Source: Sphingobacteriales bacterium
GTDB taxonomy: Bacteria; Bacteroidota; Bacteroidia; Chitinophagales; UBA2359
NCBI GenBank assembly: GCA_016706405.1
Contig: JADJJT010000001.1
Span: forward strand, 248,001-312,000
Direction of reading: 5' to 3'
Length of the DNA: 64,000 nucleotides
Shown: positions 8,622 to 18,135 of the stretch, one piece after another
Layout of the letters: every line of letters starts with the position of its first letter
How positions within the stretch are numbered: the first letter of the stretch is position 1
Program-made: the position numbers and the translations under genes
Notes under the pieces: generated by a model
Told to the model about the DNA's origin: nothing
The model's input: the letters and a program-made list of their open reading frames with translations, nothing else
Databases searched by the model: none

Positions 8622-9899
8622 ATGATTATAAATTTTAGTATTCAAAATTTTGGCTCCATAAAAGACAAACAAATACTCTCTTTTGAGGCAGACAAAACAA
8701 CACATCTTGAAGATACCTATATTGTAAATATTGGTGGGCATAGACTTTTAAAACTCGCCTTGATTTATGGCGCAAATGCATCCGGAAAAACAACGATACT
8801 TAAAGCACTTGATTTTTTGAGGAAACTTGTTATTGCCCCGCAAGAGAAAAAAACGAATATATTAAACTTTGAACCTTTTTTATTTGACCCCAATACGCCT
8901 AAACAACCTTCCGTTATTTCAATTGAGTTTTTTCAAAACGAGGTAAAATACTACTATGAAGTTGAATTTATAAAAAAGGCGATTTTGTCTGAGGAATTGT
9001 ATTATTACAACCCCAACAAAGCCAATATTTTTAAGCGAAAAACCAATTTAGAGAATCAGGTTGCCAAAATAGAATTTGGCAGCAAAATTTCTATTGACAA
9101 AACAACAAAAAAAATACTTGAAGCCAATACAATTTGGAATAATACTGTTTTGGGTGGGTATTTGAAAACAAATATAGACCTTAAAGAATTGCAAGAAGTT
9201 AGTGATTGGTTTAAAAATTATTTATTCAAACTAATTGTTCCGGAAGATACTTCTTTGTTGAATAATTTTGTAAAAAGAATGATTCTTGGGAAACAAATCT
9301 CAAACGCTGACGTTGTTTCAATTTTAAAGAAAGCGGATTTTAATATCTCTGCTATTGATATTATAGAAAGAGACATAAGTGTTTTTGGTAATAAATTATC
9401 GGAGTTTCTCCTCGAAAGAAGCAAAGAATCCATGTATTATTTTGAAGTTGCGCACACAGTAAACAACACTAAATATACTTTGCCATTAGAGCTTGAATCG
9501 CAAGGAACCAACCGTTATCTCGGCTTTGCCGGCTTATTGGCTTATATAATCAAAAAACCAACAGCATTGCCTATTGATGAATTGGAAGCCTCTTTGCACC
9601 CCGATTTGTATTTGCATTTTTTGCTTAGTTTTCTTTTAAATGCCAAAAAATCTCAACTTATAGCAACAACCCACAACAGAGAAATTTTAGACAATAAAGA
9701 CATTTTTAGAAACGACGCAATATGGTTTACCGATAAACAAAAAGGTAGCGCTACCCAAGTTTATTCTTTAGCCGATTTCGACAGCACGGTTATTCGCAAC
9801 ACCACAAATATTTTAAACGCTTACAAAACTGGTAAACTAAGCGCTACTCCTAATTTGGGCGACACTTTTATAGATTTAACCCATGAGAAAAACCAATAG
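8622..9899 (+). CDS. RloA/AbiLi-like AAA ATPase of a phage-defence module
   Basis: This 425-residue protein is an ABC/SMC-like AAA ATPase of the AAA_15/AAA_21 kind. It opens with INFSIQNFGSIKD, has Walker A GANASGKTT (residues 50-58), Walker B LPIDELEASLHPD and a switch histidine in LIATTHNREIL. The ATG at 8622 is preferred over 8547 because a promoter lies between them and the family begins at MIINFSI. The stop overlaps the next start by 17 bp, so the two genes are translationally coupled. Paired ATPase plus RloB genes are known as rloA/rloB in type I restriction loci and as AbiLi/AbiLii, an abortive-infection system of Lactococcus. Here the partner is interrupted, so the ATPase is probably an orphan at present. 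Confidence 0.85.
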   Translation: MIINFSIQNFGSIKDKQILSFEADKTTHLEDTYIVNIGGHRLLKLALIYGANASGKTTILKALDFLRKLVIAPQEKKTNILNFEPFLFDPNTPKQPSVISIEFFQNEVKYYYEVEFIKKAILSEELYYYNPNKANIFKRKTNLENQVAKIEFGSKISIDKTTKKILEANTIWNNTVLGGYLKTNIDLKELQEVSDWFKNYLFKLIVPEDTSLLNNFVKRMILGKQISNADVVSILKKADFNISAIDIIERDISVFGNKLSEFLLERSKESMYYFEVAHTVNNTKYTLPLELESQGTNRYLGFAGLLAYIIKKPTALPIDELEASLHPDLYLHFLLSFLLNAKKSQLIATTHNREILDNKDIFRNDAIWFTDKQKGSATQVYSLADFDSTVIRNTTNILNAYKTGKLSATPNLGDTFIDLTHEKNQ

Positions 9900-10068
9900 A
9901 AACGTACCCAAAACAATCCCCGCTTTTGCCGTTGTGGTTGATGGAGAAACCGAGGTTTGGTATTTGCAAATGCTAAAACGAAACGAACGGGATATTCGTG
10001 TAAGCATAAAACCAGAAATTCCAAACAAAAAACGTGTAAAAGAACAATACGATTTAGTTTGTGATTTA

Positions 10069-10996
10069 GAGCCTGTCTAAATTTTATTTTCTAATTCTAT
10101 TAAGCATCAATTTTATCATGGCAAGTTGGATCATTGTCTGGCTCGTTTCGGTTTGGAACTCAAAGTCTTTACTCAATCTTCGATAGCTTTCGAGCCATGC
10201 AAAAGTTCTTTCAACAATCCATCTTTTGGCAATACTTCGAATTTCGAGGCTGTATTCGATCTACTTACAACCTCAACCACCCACCCAAACGTTTTGCGGG
10301 TATTTTCAATTAACTCGCCTCTATACCCGCCATCAGCTACTATCTTTACCAATCTGCAAAACCTGCCTCTGAGGTCAGCTATAACCATTGGGGCTGATTT
10401 ACTGTCATGCTCATTTGCCGCATGAACCACAACCGCTAAAAGTAGTCCCATTGTATCTACAATAATATGCCGCTTTCTGCCTTTAACTTTTTTACCCCCG
10501 TCAATCCCTCTGCACAAGCCTCCGACGCTTGTTGTCTTTACGCTCTGGCTATCAATTATACCAACACTTGGCGATGAAGCCCTGCCTGCTTGCTTTCGAG
10601 TCTTATCCCTGAGTATTTCATGGATGAGTTCTATCGTCCCATCCTTCTTCCACTTGGTAAAATAGTAGTAAACAAGCTTCCATGACGGAAAATGGAACGG
10701 CAGCATGCGCCATTGACAGCCAGTTTTAAGCAAATAGAACAGCGCATTAAAAATTTCTCTTAAACTGTGTTTTCGTTTCCGTTTGTCGTCTAAAATGCCT
10801 AATATTGCACTCCATTGACTATCGGTGAGACTGCTTGGGTAGGTTTTCATTTTACTTTATGTGTTTGATTTTCATAAAGCTATGAATTATTATTTAAACG
10901 TCAAACTGATAGTCTTTTATTCACATCTCTTTTAATAACTTTTTTCCTATCAATTTTTAGGACTGGCATGCCAATTTTTAATTTTTAGACAGTCTC
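10069..10996 (-). mobile_element. IS5-family insertion sequence (928 bp) with TTA duplication
   Basis: The element has imperfect terminal inverted repeats, GAGCCTGTCTAAA on the left and GAGACTGTCTAAA read inward from the right. It is flanked by the direct duplication TTA (10066-10068 and 10997-10999). A 3-bp TNA duplication and about 0.9 kb length fit the IS5 family, IS1031-like group. It carries one transposase gene on the minus strand and sits inside rloB. Confidence 0.93.
10084..10850 (-). CDS. IS5-family DDE transposase, needs a -1 frameshift
   Basis: Translation from ATG 10850 gives a typical N-terminus (LTDSQWSAI, then TGCQWRMLP) with catalytic D100 in VGIIDSQSVKT and D173 in IVADGGYRGE. 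The frame then runs into a wrong-frame tail and stops at residue 225. The expected end (KRWIVERTFAWLESYRRLSK, carrying the catalytic Glu near residue 214) lies in the -1 frame and stops at 10084-10086. The switch occurs at CCAAAAGATGG (plus-strand 10219-10229): one extra A, or a -1 slip on AAA, gives a normal 255-residue enzyme. This may be programmed frameshifting, a one-base deletion or an assembly error. Confidence 0.85.
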
Positions 10997-11468
10997 TTAG
11001 CAAACAAAGAGTTTACAAAAGTTTTTTGGATAATTGATTTCGATACGGTTATTGACGAAGAAAAAAAAGGACCAAAAAGAGAAAAATCGCCACTAAAAAC
11101 GTTTGAAGAATATAGAACAAACCTCTTCACCAAGTTTACAAACGTTGTTGTAATAGTAAACAATCCTTGCCTTGAGTTTTGGTTTCTGCTTCATTTTGAG
11201 AAAACATCAAAATTTTTCTCCACTTGCAAAAGTGCAGAAGCTGCCTTAAATAAACACATACCAAATTACGAAAAAACGCAAAAGTTCTATACGAAGCAAA
11301 ACGACGATATTTATTTAAAATTAAAACCCTTCCTTTCAACCGGTTTGGCAAACGCGACTGCCCTTGGAAATTTTGACGAGGAATACCCTAAAAAGGCACT
11401 GTGCGAAATGGAGTTTTTATTTCACGCAGCCGAACTGAAAAAATACTTTGAATAAATGTCGAGCCTTA

Positions 11469-12224
11469 TTACTTATCTCTTGATTTTGCAAGCAGCCTTA
11501 AAATTTCGATGTATAACCATATTATGGTAACCATTAGTCCAAAAGCGCCATACCACTCCATATATTTAGGTGCTCTTCTTTCGGCGCCTTGTTCTATAAA
11601 ATCAAAATCAACTACTAAATTCATGGCGGCAAGCACCACCACAAACAAGCTAAAAATTATGCCGTTTATATCGTTTTGGTGTATAAATGGCAACTGAACA
11701 CCCCAAAATGAAAGCCCCAAACTTACCATATAATATAAGGCTACGCCCATAGTGGCCGAGGCAACAATGAGTTTAAAGTTTTCGGTTACTTTAATAATTT
11801 TTAATTTGTAAATGACGAGTAAGACGGCAAAAATACCAAACGTGAGCAAAAGCGCCTGCATAACAATTCCCGGAAATTTGGAATTTACAAGCGCCGAAAG
11901 TCCACCCAAGTAAAGCCCTTGAAGCACTGCATATATCGGTGCTAAATATGGCGACCAGTCTTTATTAAAAACAATCACAAAAGCAAGCACTAAGCCGCCA
12001 AGGGTACCCGTCCAAAAATAGGGCATAATTGACGAAAAATCGTTGGTGGCAGTAAAAAGATTCCAGGTATAAATTGCCGGTACAATAACGGCAATTAAAA
12101 GTATTGCCGATTTGTTGACGGTGCCTTGCAGGGTCATTACATTATTGTCTTTGTAGGCAACCCGCTCTAAATTGTCGAAGGTGTCGGCGGTAAGTGCCGG
12201 GTTACCCGATTTGAATAGTGCCAT
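11469..12224 (-). CDS. Bax inhibitor-1 / YccA family membrane protein
   Basis: This 251-residue inner-membrane protein has seven hydrophobic helices. It has the Bacteroidota Bax1-I pattern: an N-terminal MALFKSGNPAL, a poorly hydrophobic region of about 45 residues, then helices with APIYAVLQGLYLGGLSA, and an end WLYIEILRLLAK that carries the conserved WLYxExLRL motif. The start at 12224 (MALFKSGNP) is preferred over 12290, which would add 22 polar residues absent from the family. Members conduct or regulate Ca2+ or modulate membrane proteases such as FtsH; the role in this organism is not known. The stop is 13 bp from the convergent end of rloB. Confidence 0.9.
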   Translation of the reverse strand: MALFKSGNPALTADTFDNLERVAYKDNNVMTLQGTVNKSAILLIAVIVPAIYTWNLFTATNDFSSIMPYFWTGTLGGLVLAFVIVFNKDWSPYLAPIYAVLQGLYLGGLSALVNSKFPGIVMQALLLTFGIFAVLLVIYKLKIIKVTENFKLIVASATMGVALYYMVSLGLSFWGVQLPFIHQNDINGIIFSLFVVVLAAMNLVVDFDFIEQGAERRAPKYMEWYGAFGLMVTIIWLYIEILRLLAKSRDK

Positions 12225-12336
12225 AGTATTGTTATTTTTTAATTGCGTTTGCTTTGCTTGTGCTTGCTGTTTTGATGAGTGCTTGCGCAAAATTAGCAGG
12301 TGGCAAACATATAAATAAAATTGGTTAATGTTGAAC

Positions 12337-12639
12337 TTATATTGCGCAGTCGGTATTTTTTGGATTTTTAAACCATTTTTCGGCTTTTGGCCTTCGGTGG
12401 GGGCATCCGGGCCAGCAGCAGGGTTGCCTTATTCCTTGTTTCAACTCTGCTATCATGCGGTCAATGTGTTCTGTGCGGGTTTCAGCTTTTTTGACGATGG
12501 TAACCCAGCAAATCCACTCATTGCGCTGAATGGAGGTAAGTTTATTCCATCTTGTAATAATATCGGCATCTAACCCCAGTGCGGCTTGTATATCATCCGG
12601 AATTTGGTGCAATATACCATCTAAAGGTTTTATTGTCAT
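12337..12639 (-). CDS. YdeI/OmpD-associated family protein (short)
   Basis: This 100-residue soluble protein matches the C-terminal domain of YdeI/OmpD-associated (bacteriocin-protection-like) proteins. Its core, near residues 32-70, contains WNKLTSIQRNEWICWVTIVK, then AETRTEHIDRMIAELKQGIR. It ends with a Cys/Pro-rich tail (CCWPGCPHRRPKAEKWF) that has CxxxC spacing. The family has no settled biochemical function. It is encoded alone on the minus strand, upstream of the Bax1-I gene and 112 bp from its start. Promoter elements were not clear. Confidence 0.75.
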   Translation of the reverse strand: MTIKPLDGILHQIPDDIQAALGLDADIITRWNKLTSIQRNEWICWVTIVKKAETRTEHIDRMIAELKQGIRQPCCWPGCPHRRPKAEKWFKNPKNTDCAI

Positions 12640-12913
12640 ATCATATTGTGTTAATCAAAATTTTTCTTGCCGTTTATTTGGCTGGTTTTGCTTTGAATCA
12701 ATTAAAATTCATTTCTTCGATAAATGTTTCTACAAAGTTAAGAATTTTACTCAAAATTCTGTCGCTAGTTTTTTTGTTGGGTTTAAAGTTTAAGCAAATT
12801 TATCCGGATAAATTTTTGGGGCGGGGCGGGTTTGTCAAGTTCTAAACCGGATGCAAAAAAATAATCCCTTGTTTGGGGTAGTTATGGAAAATAATATTAC
12901 CTTTGTGTTTGTC
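12640..12913. other. Intergenic region, nothing recognised
   Basis: AT-rich stretch between divergent genes. Overlapping short plus-strand frames are present, but they run antisense into the YdeI gene and show no family features. It contains two TCCGGA palindromes nearby (12597 and 12801). Confidence 0.3.
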
Positions 12914-13423
12914 ATGAAAACATATTTTTGCAATATTTATGGCCGCTGGTTTTTTATTAGCTGGTTGGTAGCAACCATATCCCTAACCTATGCTTGTAAT
13001 ACCACTCGCGACAACACCCCGCAAACGGCAGCACAAACAAGCACCAATGCCAAGCCCAATATAACTACTAAAAATACCAAAAGCACCGATGCCGTTGACG
13101 ATATAATTTTTGGCCAGCTTGACCCCTACCAACAATGGTTAAGTCTAACCCCCTCGCGCCGCAACTATATCCGCGAAAACTTGAACGATTTTCCGCAATA
13201 CCGCGATTTTGCCTTAGCCGACCCAAACCTCGAAGCCGACGAAACCCAACAAACAAACACCCATAACGCCCTGCCCGATACTTTTGTAGCGACTTACAAA
13301 AATAAATTTGCCGACCGCACCCCCGCCGACTGGTGGAACAGTTTTAACGAAGCACGCAAACAACATATTCGCCAAAATATTGACCTGTATCCGGAGTTTA
13401 AACCCTTTGTCGAAAAAAAATAA
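12914..13423 (+). CDS. Predicted lipoprotein with two related helical repeats
   Basis: This 169-residue exported protein is of unknown function. The start at 12914 places an N-terminal hydrophobic segment directly before a lipobox, LTYAC, so the mature protein begins at Cys28 and is lipid-anchored. An upstream ATG at 12851 would add 21 residues ahead of the signal and is less likely. After a Thr/Asn-rich linker there are two similar units, PYQQWLSLTPSRRNYIRENL and DWWNSFNEARKQHIRQNIDL, each ending in P-Y/E-F. This suggests a duplicated helical motif in which Trp and Arg are spaced alike. No named domain was recognised. Confidence 0.6.
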   Translation: MKTYFCNIYGRWFFISWLVATISLTYACNTTRDNTPQTAAQTSTNAKPNITTKNTKSTDAVDDIIFGQLDPYQQWLSLTPSRRNYIRENLNDFPQYRDFALADPNLEADETQQTNTHNALPDTFVATYKNKFADRTPADWWNSFNEARKQHIRQNIDLYPEFKPFVEKK

Positions 13424-13622
13424 TCCGGAAACAGACATGAATAATATAAATGTTGCCACACGTTAATACACTAATTCAAGTCAAACGAAAAAAAACATAG
13501 TATCTATACAAGTAATTATCAAATAATAACAAGAAACAAAGGCCAAAATACTACTTCGTGCTAATTTTATCCGGATGTATTTGTTATTTTTGCCCAATAA
13601 TAAATTTTTAAGTTAAAGTAAA

Positions 13623-14893
13623 ATGAAAAAGTTTATACAATTAATCCTCATTTTTTGCCTGTCGAGCAGCTTGTTTGGCGTTGCTAATATTGCGGCGCAA
13701 GACTGCGCATCGTACTGTACATCGTACCCGCCCCCTTACCCCGAAGATTACCCCTGTATGCAAACCTTTTTGGCAAACTATACCTTTTGCTGCACCGATG
13801 TATTTGACGATTATTGCTATAACCAACTGATAGGTTTTTGCGATGACGGCAAAGCCTGCACCCTAAACCAATGCACTGTTGACGGGTGTAAAAATTTATA
13901 CATGCCAAAATGCCCAAATATTTGCAACTCGTACTACAGCGATATGCCGCCACCCGGCCCCAACCCACCTATAGACCTCGAGGGCTTAATTGTGCAAGTA
14001 GTTTGGGTTGATGGCTATTGCTGCCAAACCAAATGGGACGTAATTTGCCAAAAACGCGCCGACAGTATTGCTGTTTCTATTTGTAACGACAAAGACCCCA
14101 ATACTATTGACGGCTGCTCAACCGAACTTGGCTGCACCCACACCCCCAAAGTTAGTGGCTGCAACAACCCGGTATATGCCAAACTTAGGCTTTTGCTCGA
14201 AGGCTGCTATATAAGCGGCACCGGCACCATGCGCACCGACCTCCGCGACAAAAAACTATTGCCAACCAAACAACCGTTTAACAACTCGCCTTGGCTATAC
14301 ACAGGCAGCGAAAAAGTGGAGTCGGTAGATGCCATGCCAACCGATGTGGTGGACTGGGTATTGGTAGAACTGCGAAAACCACTAACCAAACAAACCGTTT
14401 TTAAACGAAAAGTGGGCGTTTTGCGCTCAAGTGGGCTTATAACCGATTTAGATAATAACGAAGCTATATCTTTTAGCGGTATTGACCCCAATACAAATTA
14501 CTATGTAATTGTAAGGCCGCGCTCGCACGTTGATGTTATGAGCGCCATGCCTATATACTTGCCCAACCTTACTCCCTACGATTTTAGCGTGGGCGCGTAC
14601 CAAGCCTTGGGCTATAATGCCGGCGACCAGGCTTATAAATTGGCATCTATTGATATTGATACTTTTAGCGTAAAACCTAGTTTTTGCCAATTTGGGGGGC
14701 TATTAGCGGCGATATGAGCGACGACGGGCGTATTGTAACCGGAGATTATAATAACCACTATTTGCCCAATGCCTCAAAATTAAACAAATACTTATCTGCC
14801 GATGTTAGTTTTGACGGCAATGTTACTATATTGGACTTTAATATATATAAAAAGAACGCGGGGCACATAGGTTATAGTGCTGTTTTATACTAA
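13623..14893 (+). CDS. Secreted Cys-rich protein with dockerin-like repeats, frameshifted at a G6 run
   Basis: The frame from 13623 has a signal peptide (ending NIAAQ), a cysteine-rich region (residues about 27-180, many CC and CxxxC motifs), and a beta-rich region with an IDPNTNYYVIVRPRSH segment. It stops at residue 364, just after GGGGGG (14695-14700). The +1 frame continues at once with GDMSDDGRIVTGDYN and ADVSFDGNVTILDFN, two dockerin-type/EF-hand-like Ca2+-binding repeats that normally close such proteins. Adding one G would join them into about 424 residues ending at 14893. The G run may be a sequencing error, a real mutation, or a phase-variable tract. A TATTTTTG -7-like box lies about 40 bp upstream of the start. 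The likely location is the cell surface or outside the cell. Confidence 0.7.
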
Positions 14894-14930
14894 ACTAAAG
14901 CCAATTGGTTTTTATTTGTAAAAGGAAATG

Positions 14931-14981
14931 AAAACGAGAGATGCGTTTATTTAAAATAACGTATCTTTCGTTTTTGTTTTT
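14931..14981 (+). terminator. Rho-independent terminator-like hairpin
   Basis: A long imperfect inverted repeat (AAAACGAGAGATGCGTTT pairing with AACGTATCTTTCGTTTT) with a loop of a few bases, followed by T-rich sequence. It lies just downstream of the dockerin-like gene and ahead of guaD. Confidence 0.65.
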
Positions 14982-15005
14982 TTATCCGGATAATTTTTTG
15001 ATTTT

Positions 15006-15482
15006 ATGACTAATTCAGACGAAAATTTTATGCGAGAGGCAATTGCCTTATCTGTTTTAGGAATGACAAACAACGAAGGCGGACCTTTTGGTGCTGTTGT
15101 TGTTAAAGAGGGCAAAATTGTTGGCCGTGGCAATAATAAAGTTACCTCAACCAACGACCCAACCGCCCACGCCGAGGTGGTGGCTATTAGAGATGCTTGC
15201 AAAAATTTAAACAGTTTTCAACTCGATGGCTGCGTTTTATACACCTCGTGCGAGCCTTGCCCTATGTGCTTAGGTGCAATTTATTGGGCCCGACCTGACA
15301 GAATAGTTTTTGCCTGCACAAAAAATGATGCAGCGGCAATAGAATTTGATGATGCCTTTATTTACAAGGAAATAGAACTACCCATTGAAAACAGAAACAT
15401 AAAAACAGAACAAATACTTAGAGAGGAAGCATTGGTGGCATTTAAAATGTGGGCAGAAAAAACGAACAGAACCGAATACTAA
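15006..15482 (+). CDS. guaD: Guanine deaminase (cytidine-deaminase fold)
   Basis: This 158-residue cytosolic enzyme converts guanine to xanthine in purine salvage. The zinc-site motifs are HAE in DPTAHAEVVAIRDAC (proton-shuttling Glu) and the PCxxC of TSCEPCPMCLGAIYWARP. The long TSCEPCPMCLGAIYWARP match and the FDDAFIYKEI segment are characteristic of GuaD of the Bacillus type rather than of TadA, the tRNA adenosine deaminase. The length equals the family norm. It stands alone, with a terminator hairpin upstream and a repeat-bearing intergenic region downstream. The C-terminus (EY end) is also GuaD-like, so the assignment is firm. Confidence 0.92.
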   Translation: MTNSDENFMREAIALSVLGMTNNEGGPFGAVVVKEGKIVGRGNNKVTSTNDPTAHAEVVAIRDACKNLNSFQLDGCVLYTSCEPCPMCLGAIYWARPDRIVFACTKNDAAAIEFDDAFIYKEIELPIENRNIKTEQILREEALVAFKMWAEKTNRTEY

Positions 15483-15709
15483 AAAAACACCGACACTATT
15501 TAAAAAAGATATATATCTCTTTAAAAACCCTGCCAGCTATCGAAACCCAAAATTAAACAGCCCATAAGTAATTGATAATTGATAATTAACAATGAATAAT
15601 GCAATAAGTAGTTCATTATAAAGCATTTACCACAAAAAACTAATTTTAGCGAACCACTTAAAATAATTTGTTTCTTGCCGTTCCTCAAGCAATTTCCAAA
15701 ATTAATATA
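15483..15709. other. Intergenic region before the MITE
   Basis: AT-rich, with short TAATTGATAATTGATAATTA-type simple repeats near 15570-15590. No gene or RNA recognised. The MITE-like repeat follows at 15710, and the remaining 15935-16082 also shows no gene. Confidence 0.3.
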
Positions 15710-15931
15710 GAAGTTGTTTAAGAATTAAACCATAATAATTAACCACATAGACACATAGAATTTGTTTAAGCATTAAATGGTGTGGCAGTTTTAAGGACTT
15801 GATACTAAGAAACTATTGAGATAAAACAGGCTGTAAAATGTAAAACAAATATATTGACAACTTAGTTTTGCAATTACTTTAGTAGTACATAGTTTCAAAT
15901 TAGTTCAAGAAACTAATTTTTAAACAACTTC
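15710..15931. repeat. MITE-like element, copy A (222 bp)
   Basis: Its ends are inverted repeats: GAAGTTGTTTAAGAATT on the left and GAAGTTGTTTAAAAATT read inward from the right. Both sides are flanked by ATA (15707-15709 and 15932-15934), a likely 3-bp target duplication. It has no coding capacity. A second, diverged copy in the same orientation lies at 56151-56380 and shares long blocks, for example AATTAACCACATAGACACAT and the block containing CTTGATACTAAGAAACTATT. The parent transposase was not found in this window. Confidence 0.8.
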
Positions 15932-16082
15932 ATACTTATACTTATACGGGAACCCCTTTGTTAAAAATATTCCGGATGAGTTACTTCATGGAGACGTAGC
16001 GTCTATTCGCCATTTTTTAAAATCTTTACCTTAAAAACTGTTCGCCCCTTTTGATGGCTAAACCGCTGGCCGTAGGCGCGGG

Positions 16083-16751
16083 CTATTTAAATTTATTTAA
16101 CTCCTTTCCAAATCTTTCGTTGCCTTTAAATTCGTATTTTTCGCTGTATTCAAAACCATAAAATTTGCCATATACACGCCTATTTACATTTTTGGTCTCT
16201 ACCGTATCAAGTGTAATGCCCCAATCGGTGTACTCATAAACAAGAATTGGCACGTAAGGCATTTTATGTCCATTTTCGCCCCCCATTTGATAATAGCTCA
16301 TTATTCCGGCCAACTCAGGCTTGCCGTCAGCATCAACGTCTTTTGGTACCATTTCAAAATATGGAATCATGGCTTGTGAGGCAACCGTGTTGTTGTATAT
16401 TTTTAGCAAAAGCAATTTATCAATATCAGGTCGGTCATTTACAAACAAAAGCATCTCGTAACCATTGCGTATTTTTCGCAGAGACGGGTATTTGTCTTTA
16501 ACCTCAAACTCGGTTATAGAATCATTAAATAGGAGTGCATCGTCTTTGTACAGTTTTGTGTCCCAATAAGTCTTAAAATCGGTGTAATCTTCTGCCTGCC
16601 CAAAGGTAATTTTGAATCCATGTCCCAAATCTATCGAAGTTAGGGTGGTATCCGTATTTGCATTTGTTTGCGCAGTTTTATTTGGGTCGGACTTAATTAG
16701 GTTGCAGGATATCAAAATCAACCATCCGAAAATTAGAATCAGCTTATTCAT
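16083..16751 (-). CDS. Predicted lipoprotein, unknown function
   Basis: This 222-residue exported protein has an N-terminal hydrophobic stretch ending in the lipobox LISC (Cys16), so it should be lipid-anchored. The mature part is beta-rich. It contains a DVDADGKPELAG segment that resembles the Ca2+-binding turn of FG-GAP/VCBS repeats found in many Bacteroidota lipoproteins reporting on quantities or states. No enzyme motif is visible. It lies between the MITE region and the decayed IS256-type element, transcribed away from the latter. Function is unknown. Confidence 0.7.
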   Translation of the reverse strand: MNKLILIFGWLILISCNLIKSDPNKTAQTNANTDTTLTSIDLGHGFKITFGQAEDYTDFKTYWDTKLYKDDALLFNDSITEFEVKDKYPSLRKIRNGYEMLLFVNDRPDIDKLLLLKIYNNTVASQAMIPYFEMVPKDVDADGKPELAGIMSYYQMGGENGHKMPYVPILVYEYTDWGITLDTVETKNVNRRVYGKFYGFEYSEKYEFKGNERFGKELNKFK

Positions 16752-16992
16752 AATTTTATTATTATTTTGGATGTTATAAAATTAGCTTACTAACAGATAA
16801 AGTTTTTGCCTTAGTACGGTTTATTAGGCAGAAAGGCAGAATTTATTAATTCCGGAAATAGGGGCAATACAAAATTAAGGTTTTTTTCGGGGGTAATTGT
16901 ACCGGATTAAAAATTTGGGCTTAATGGACAAAAATGATGCTAAAATCGTCTGGAAAGCTTAATATTATTAGCTTTGAGGACAATCAAAGGTT

Positions 16993-17915
16993 ATGAATAA
17001 AAAAAGTGCTTTTACTGCGGTAGTTCTGTTACCAAGAAAAATGGGTTAGTAAAGGTAAACAGCGATATAAATGTGCCTGCTGTAATAAACAATTTTTAGG
17101 TGGGCAACGCATCAATAACGAGCAAATATGGGAAGAATACAAAAGTGGTAAACAGACCTATTTGCGGTTAGCTCACAAGTATAATTGTTCTGTTAAAACG
17201 ATTCAAAGGCGGTTAGACAAGATTAAAATAGTGGCTAGGAAAAAACAGGTAGAGTAGTCGTTGTATTAATGGACACCACCTATTGGGAGCGGGGTTTTGG
17301 CGTAATGCTTTTTAAAGATGCCTACACCAAAGAAAACCTTTTGAAATATTATGTGAAGACAGAGACAAATGGGCTGTATATAGAAGGAATTAAGGAGTTA
17401 AAAGGCGAGGTTTTACTATTTCGGCTATTGTTTGTGACGGAAGAAAAGGCTTAATTGCGTCGTTTAAGGGGTATTCCTGTTCAAATGTGCAGTTTCATCA
17501 AGCAGCAATAATTCGAAGATATTTGACCCGTAAGCCAAACTAAAAGCTGCACAAGAGCTGATGGATGTTGTAGATTTGATGAAGCAAACAGACAAAGAAA
17601 GCTTTGTCGGAGCATTAGGGCTATGGCTTGAAAAATGGAAAGTGTTTCTAAACGAGAGAACTGTAAATCCGACTACAAACAAATCGTTTTTATACGCATA
17701 AAAGGCTTAGAAGTGCTTATCGTAGTTTGAAGAATAATTTCGCCAGGTTGTTTACTTGACACGATAACAGGGACTTCAAATACCTAACACAACCAATGCT
17801 ATTGATGGACATTTCGCAGATTTAAAAAACAAATTAAGAAACCATAATGGCCTATCAATGGGAAACGGAAAATGAAATTTATAGATGGGTTTTTAAAGGT
17901 ATAAGGGCTTTCTGA
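16993..17915 (+). pseudogene. IS256-family transposase, Zn-binding variant, frameshifted
   Basis: Pieces of one transposase are found in successive frames. They are: a zinc-finger start (CFYCGSSVTKKNG, then KQRYKCACCNKQF); a helix-turn-helix (YKSGKQTYLRLAHKYNCSV); the catalytic segment MDTTYWERGFGVMLFKDA, which begins at 17270; VQMCSFHQAAIIRRYLT; and a C-terminal stretch ending YRWVFKGIRAF. Frame changes occur near 17010, 17050, 17255, 17410 and after 17690, with in-frame stops in the last third. No functional protein can be made. It is annotated as one relic because the fragments keep the family order and spacing. Confidence 0.85.
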
Positions 17916-17918
17916 AAA

Positions 17919-17954
17919 TATCAAAGGCTTACAATATACAGTAAGCCTTTGATA
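17919..17954. terminator. Perfect 14-bp hairpin after the transposase relic
   Basis: TATCAAAGGCTTAC and its exact complement are separated by an 8-base loop, directly behind the transposase relic. It could end transcription, or it could protect the element from outside transcription. No strong T run follows. Confidence 0.55.
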
Positions 17955-18078
17955 AGTTATTCGTCAAGCATCTGTTTTATCCTGACAAGTTGCTCCCCAG
18001 CAGAGCTTGTTTCCGTTTTTACAGACATGCAAAGAAATAAAATATTCAAGAATAATGTAAAAAAGTGAATAAAAAAAC

Positions 18079-18135
18079 AGCATTAAAAATGTCCACTTGA
18101 ACCAAGCGTCTAAAAAATAGCATTAAAAATGTCCA
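18079..18135 (+). repeat. Tandem duplication of the IS256-type right end
   Basis: AGCATTAAAAATGTCCA occurs at 18079-18095 and again at 18119-18135, 40 bp apart. The outer copy is the terminal inverted repeat. The inner copy may be an older or alternative end. Confidence 0.6.

Larger units (their letters stand above)
9883..11455 (+). pseudogene. RloB/AbiLii-like effector, interrupted by an IS element
   Basis: The frame from ATG 9883 reads through an RloB start (FAVVVDGETEVWYLQ) until it enters an insertion sequence at 10069 and stops after 65 residues. The same frame resumes at 11000 with ANKEFTKVFWIIDFDTV, then the family signature NNPCLEFWFLLHF, and ends at TAA 11453-11455. Removing the 928-bp element and one 3-bp duplication gives a continuous 213-residue protein, the usual RloB size. 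The Glu of DGETE and the DxD of IIDFDTV fit the Toprim-like nuclease fold proposed for this family. Only two intact halves and a clean junction are seen, with no other damage, so the insertion looks recent. A precise excision would restore the gene. Confidence 0.88.

Noticed and set aside
12530..12845. Two overlapping plus-strand frames near the YdeI gene
   Set aside because: Their first parts are antisense to the YdeI gene and their composition is unlike neighbouring genes.
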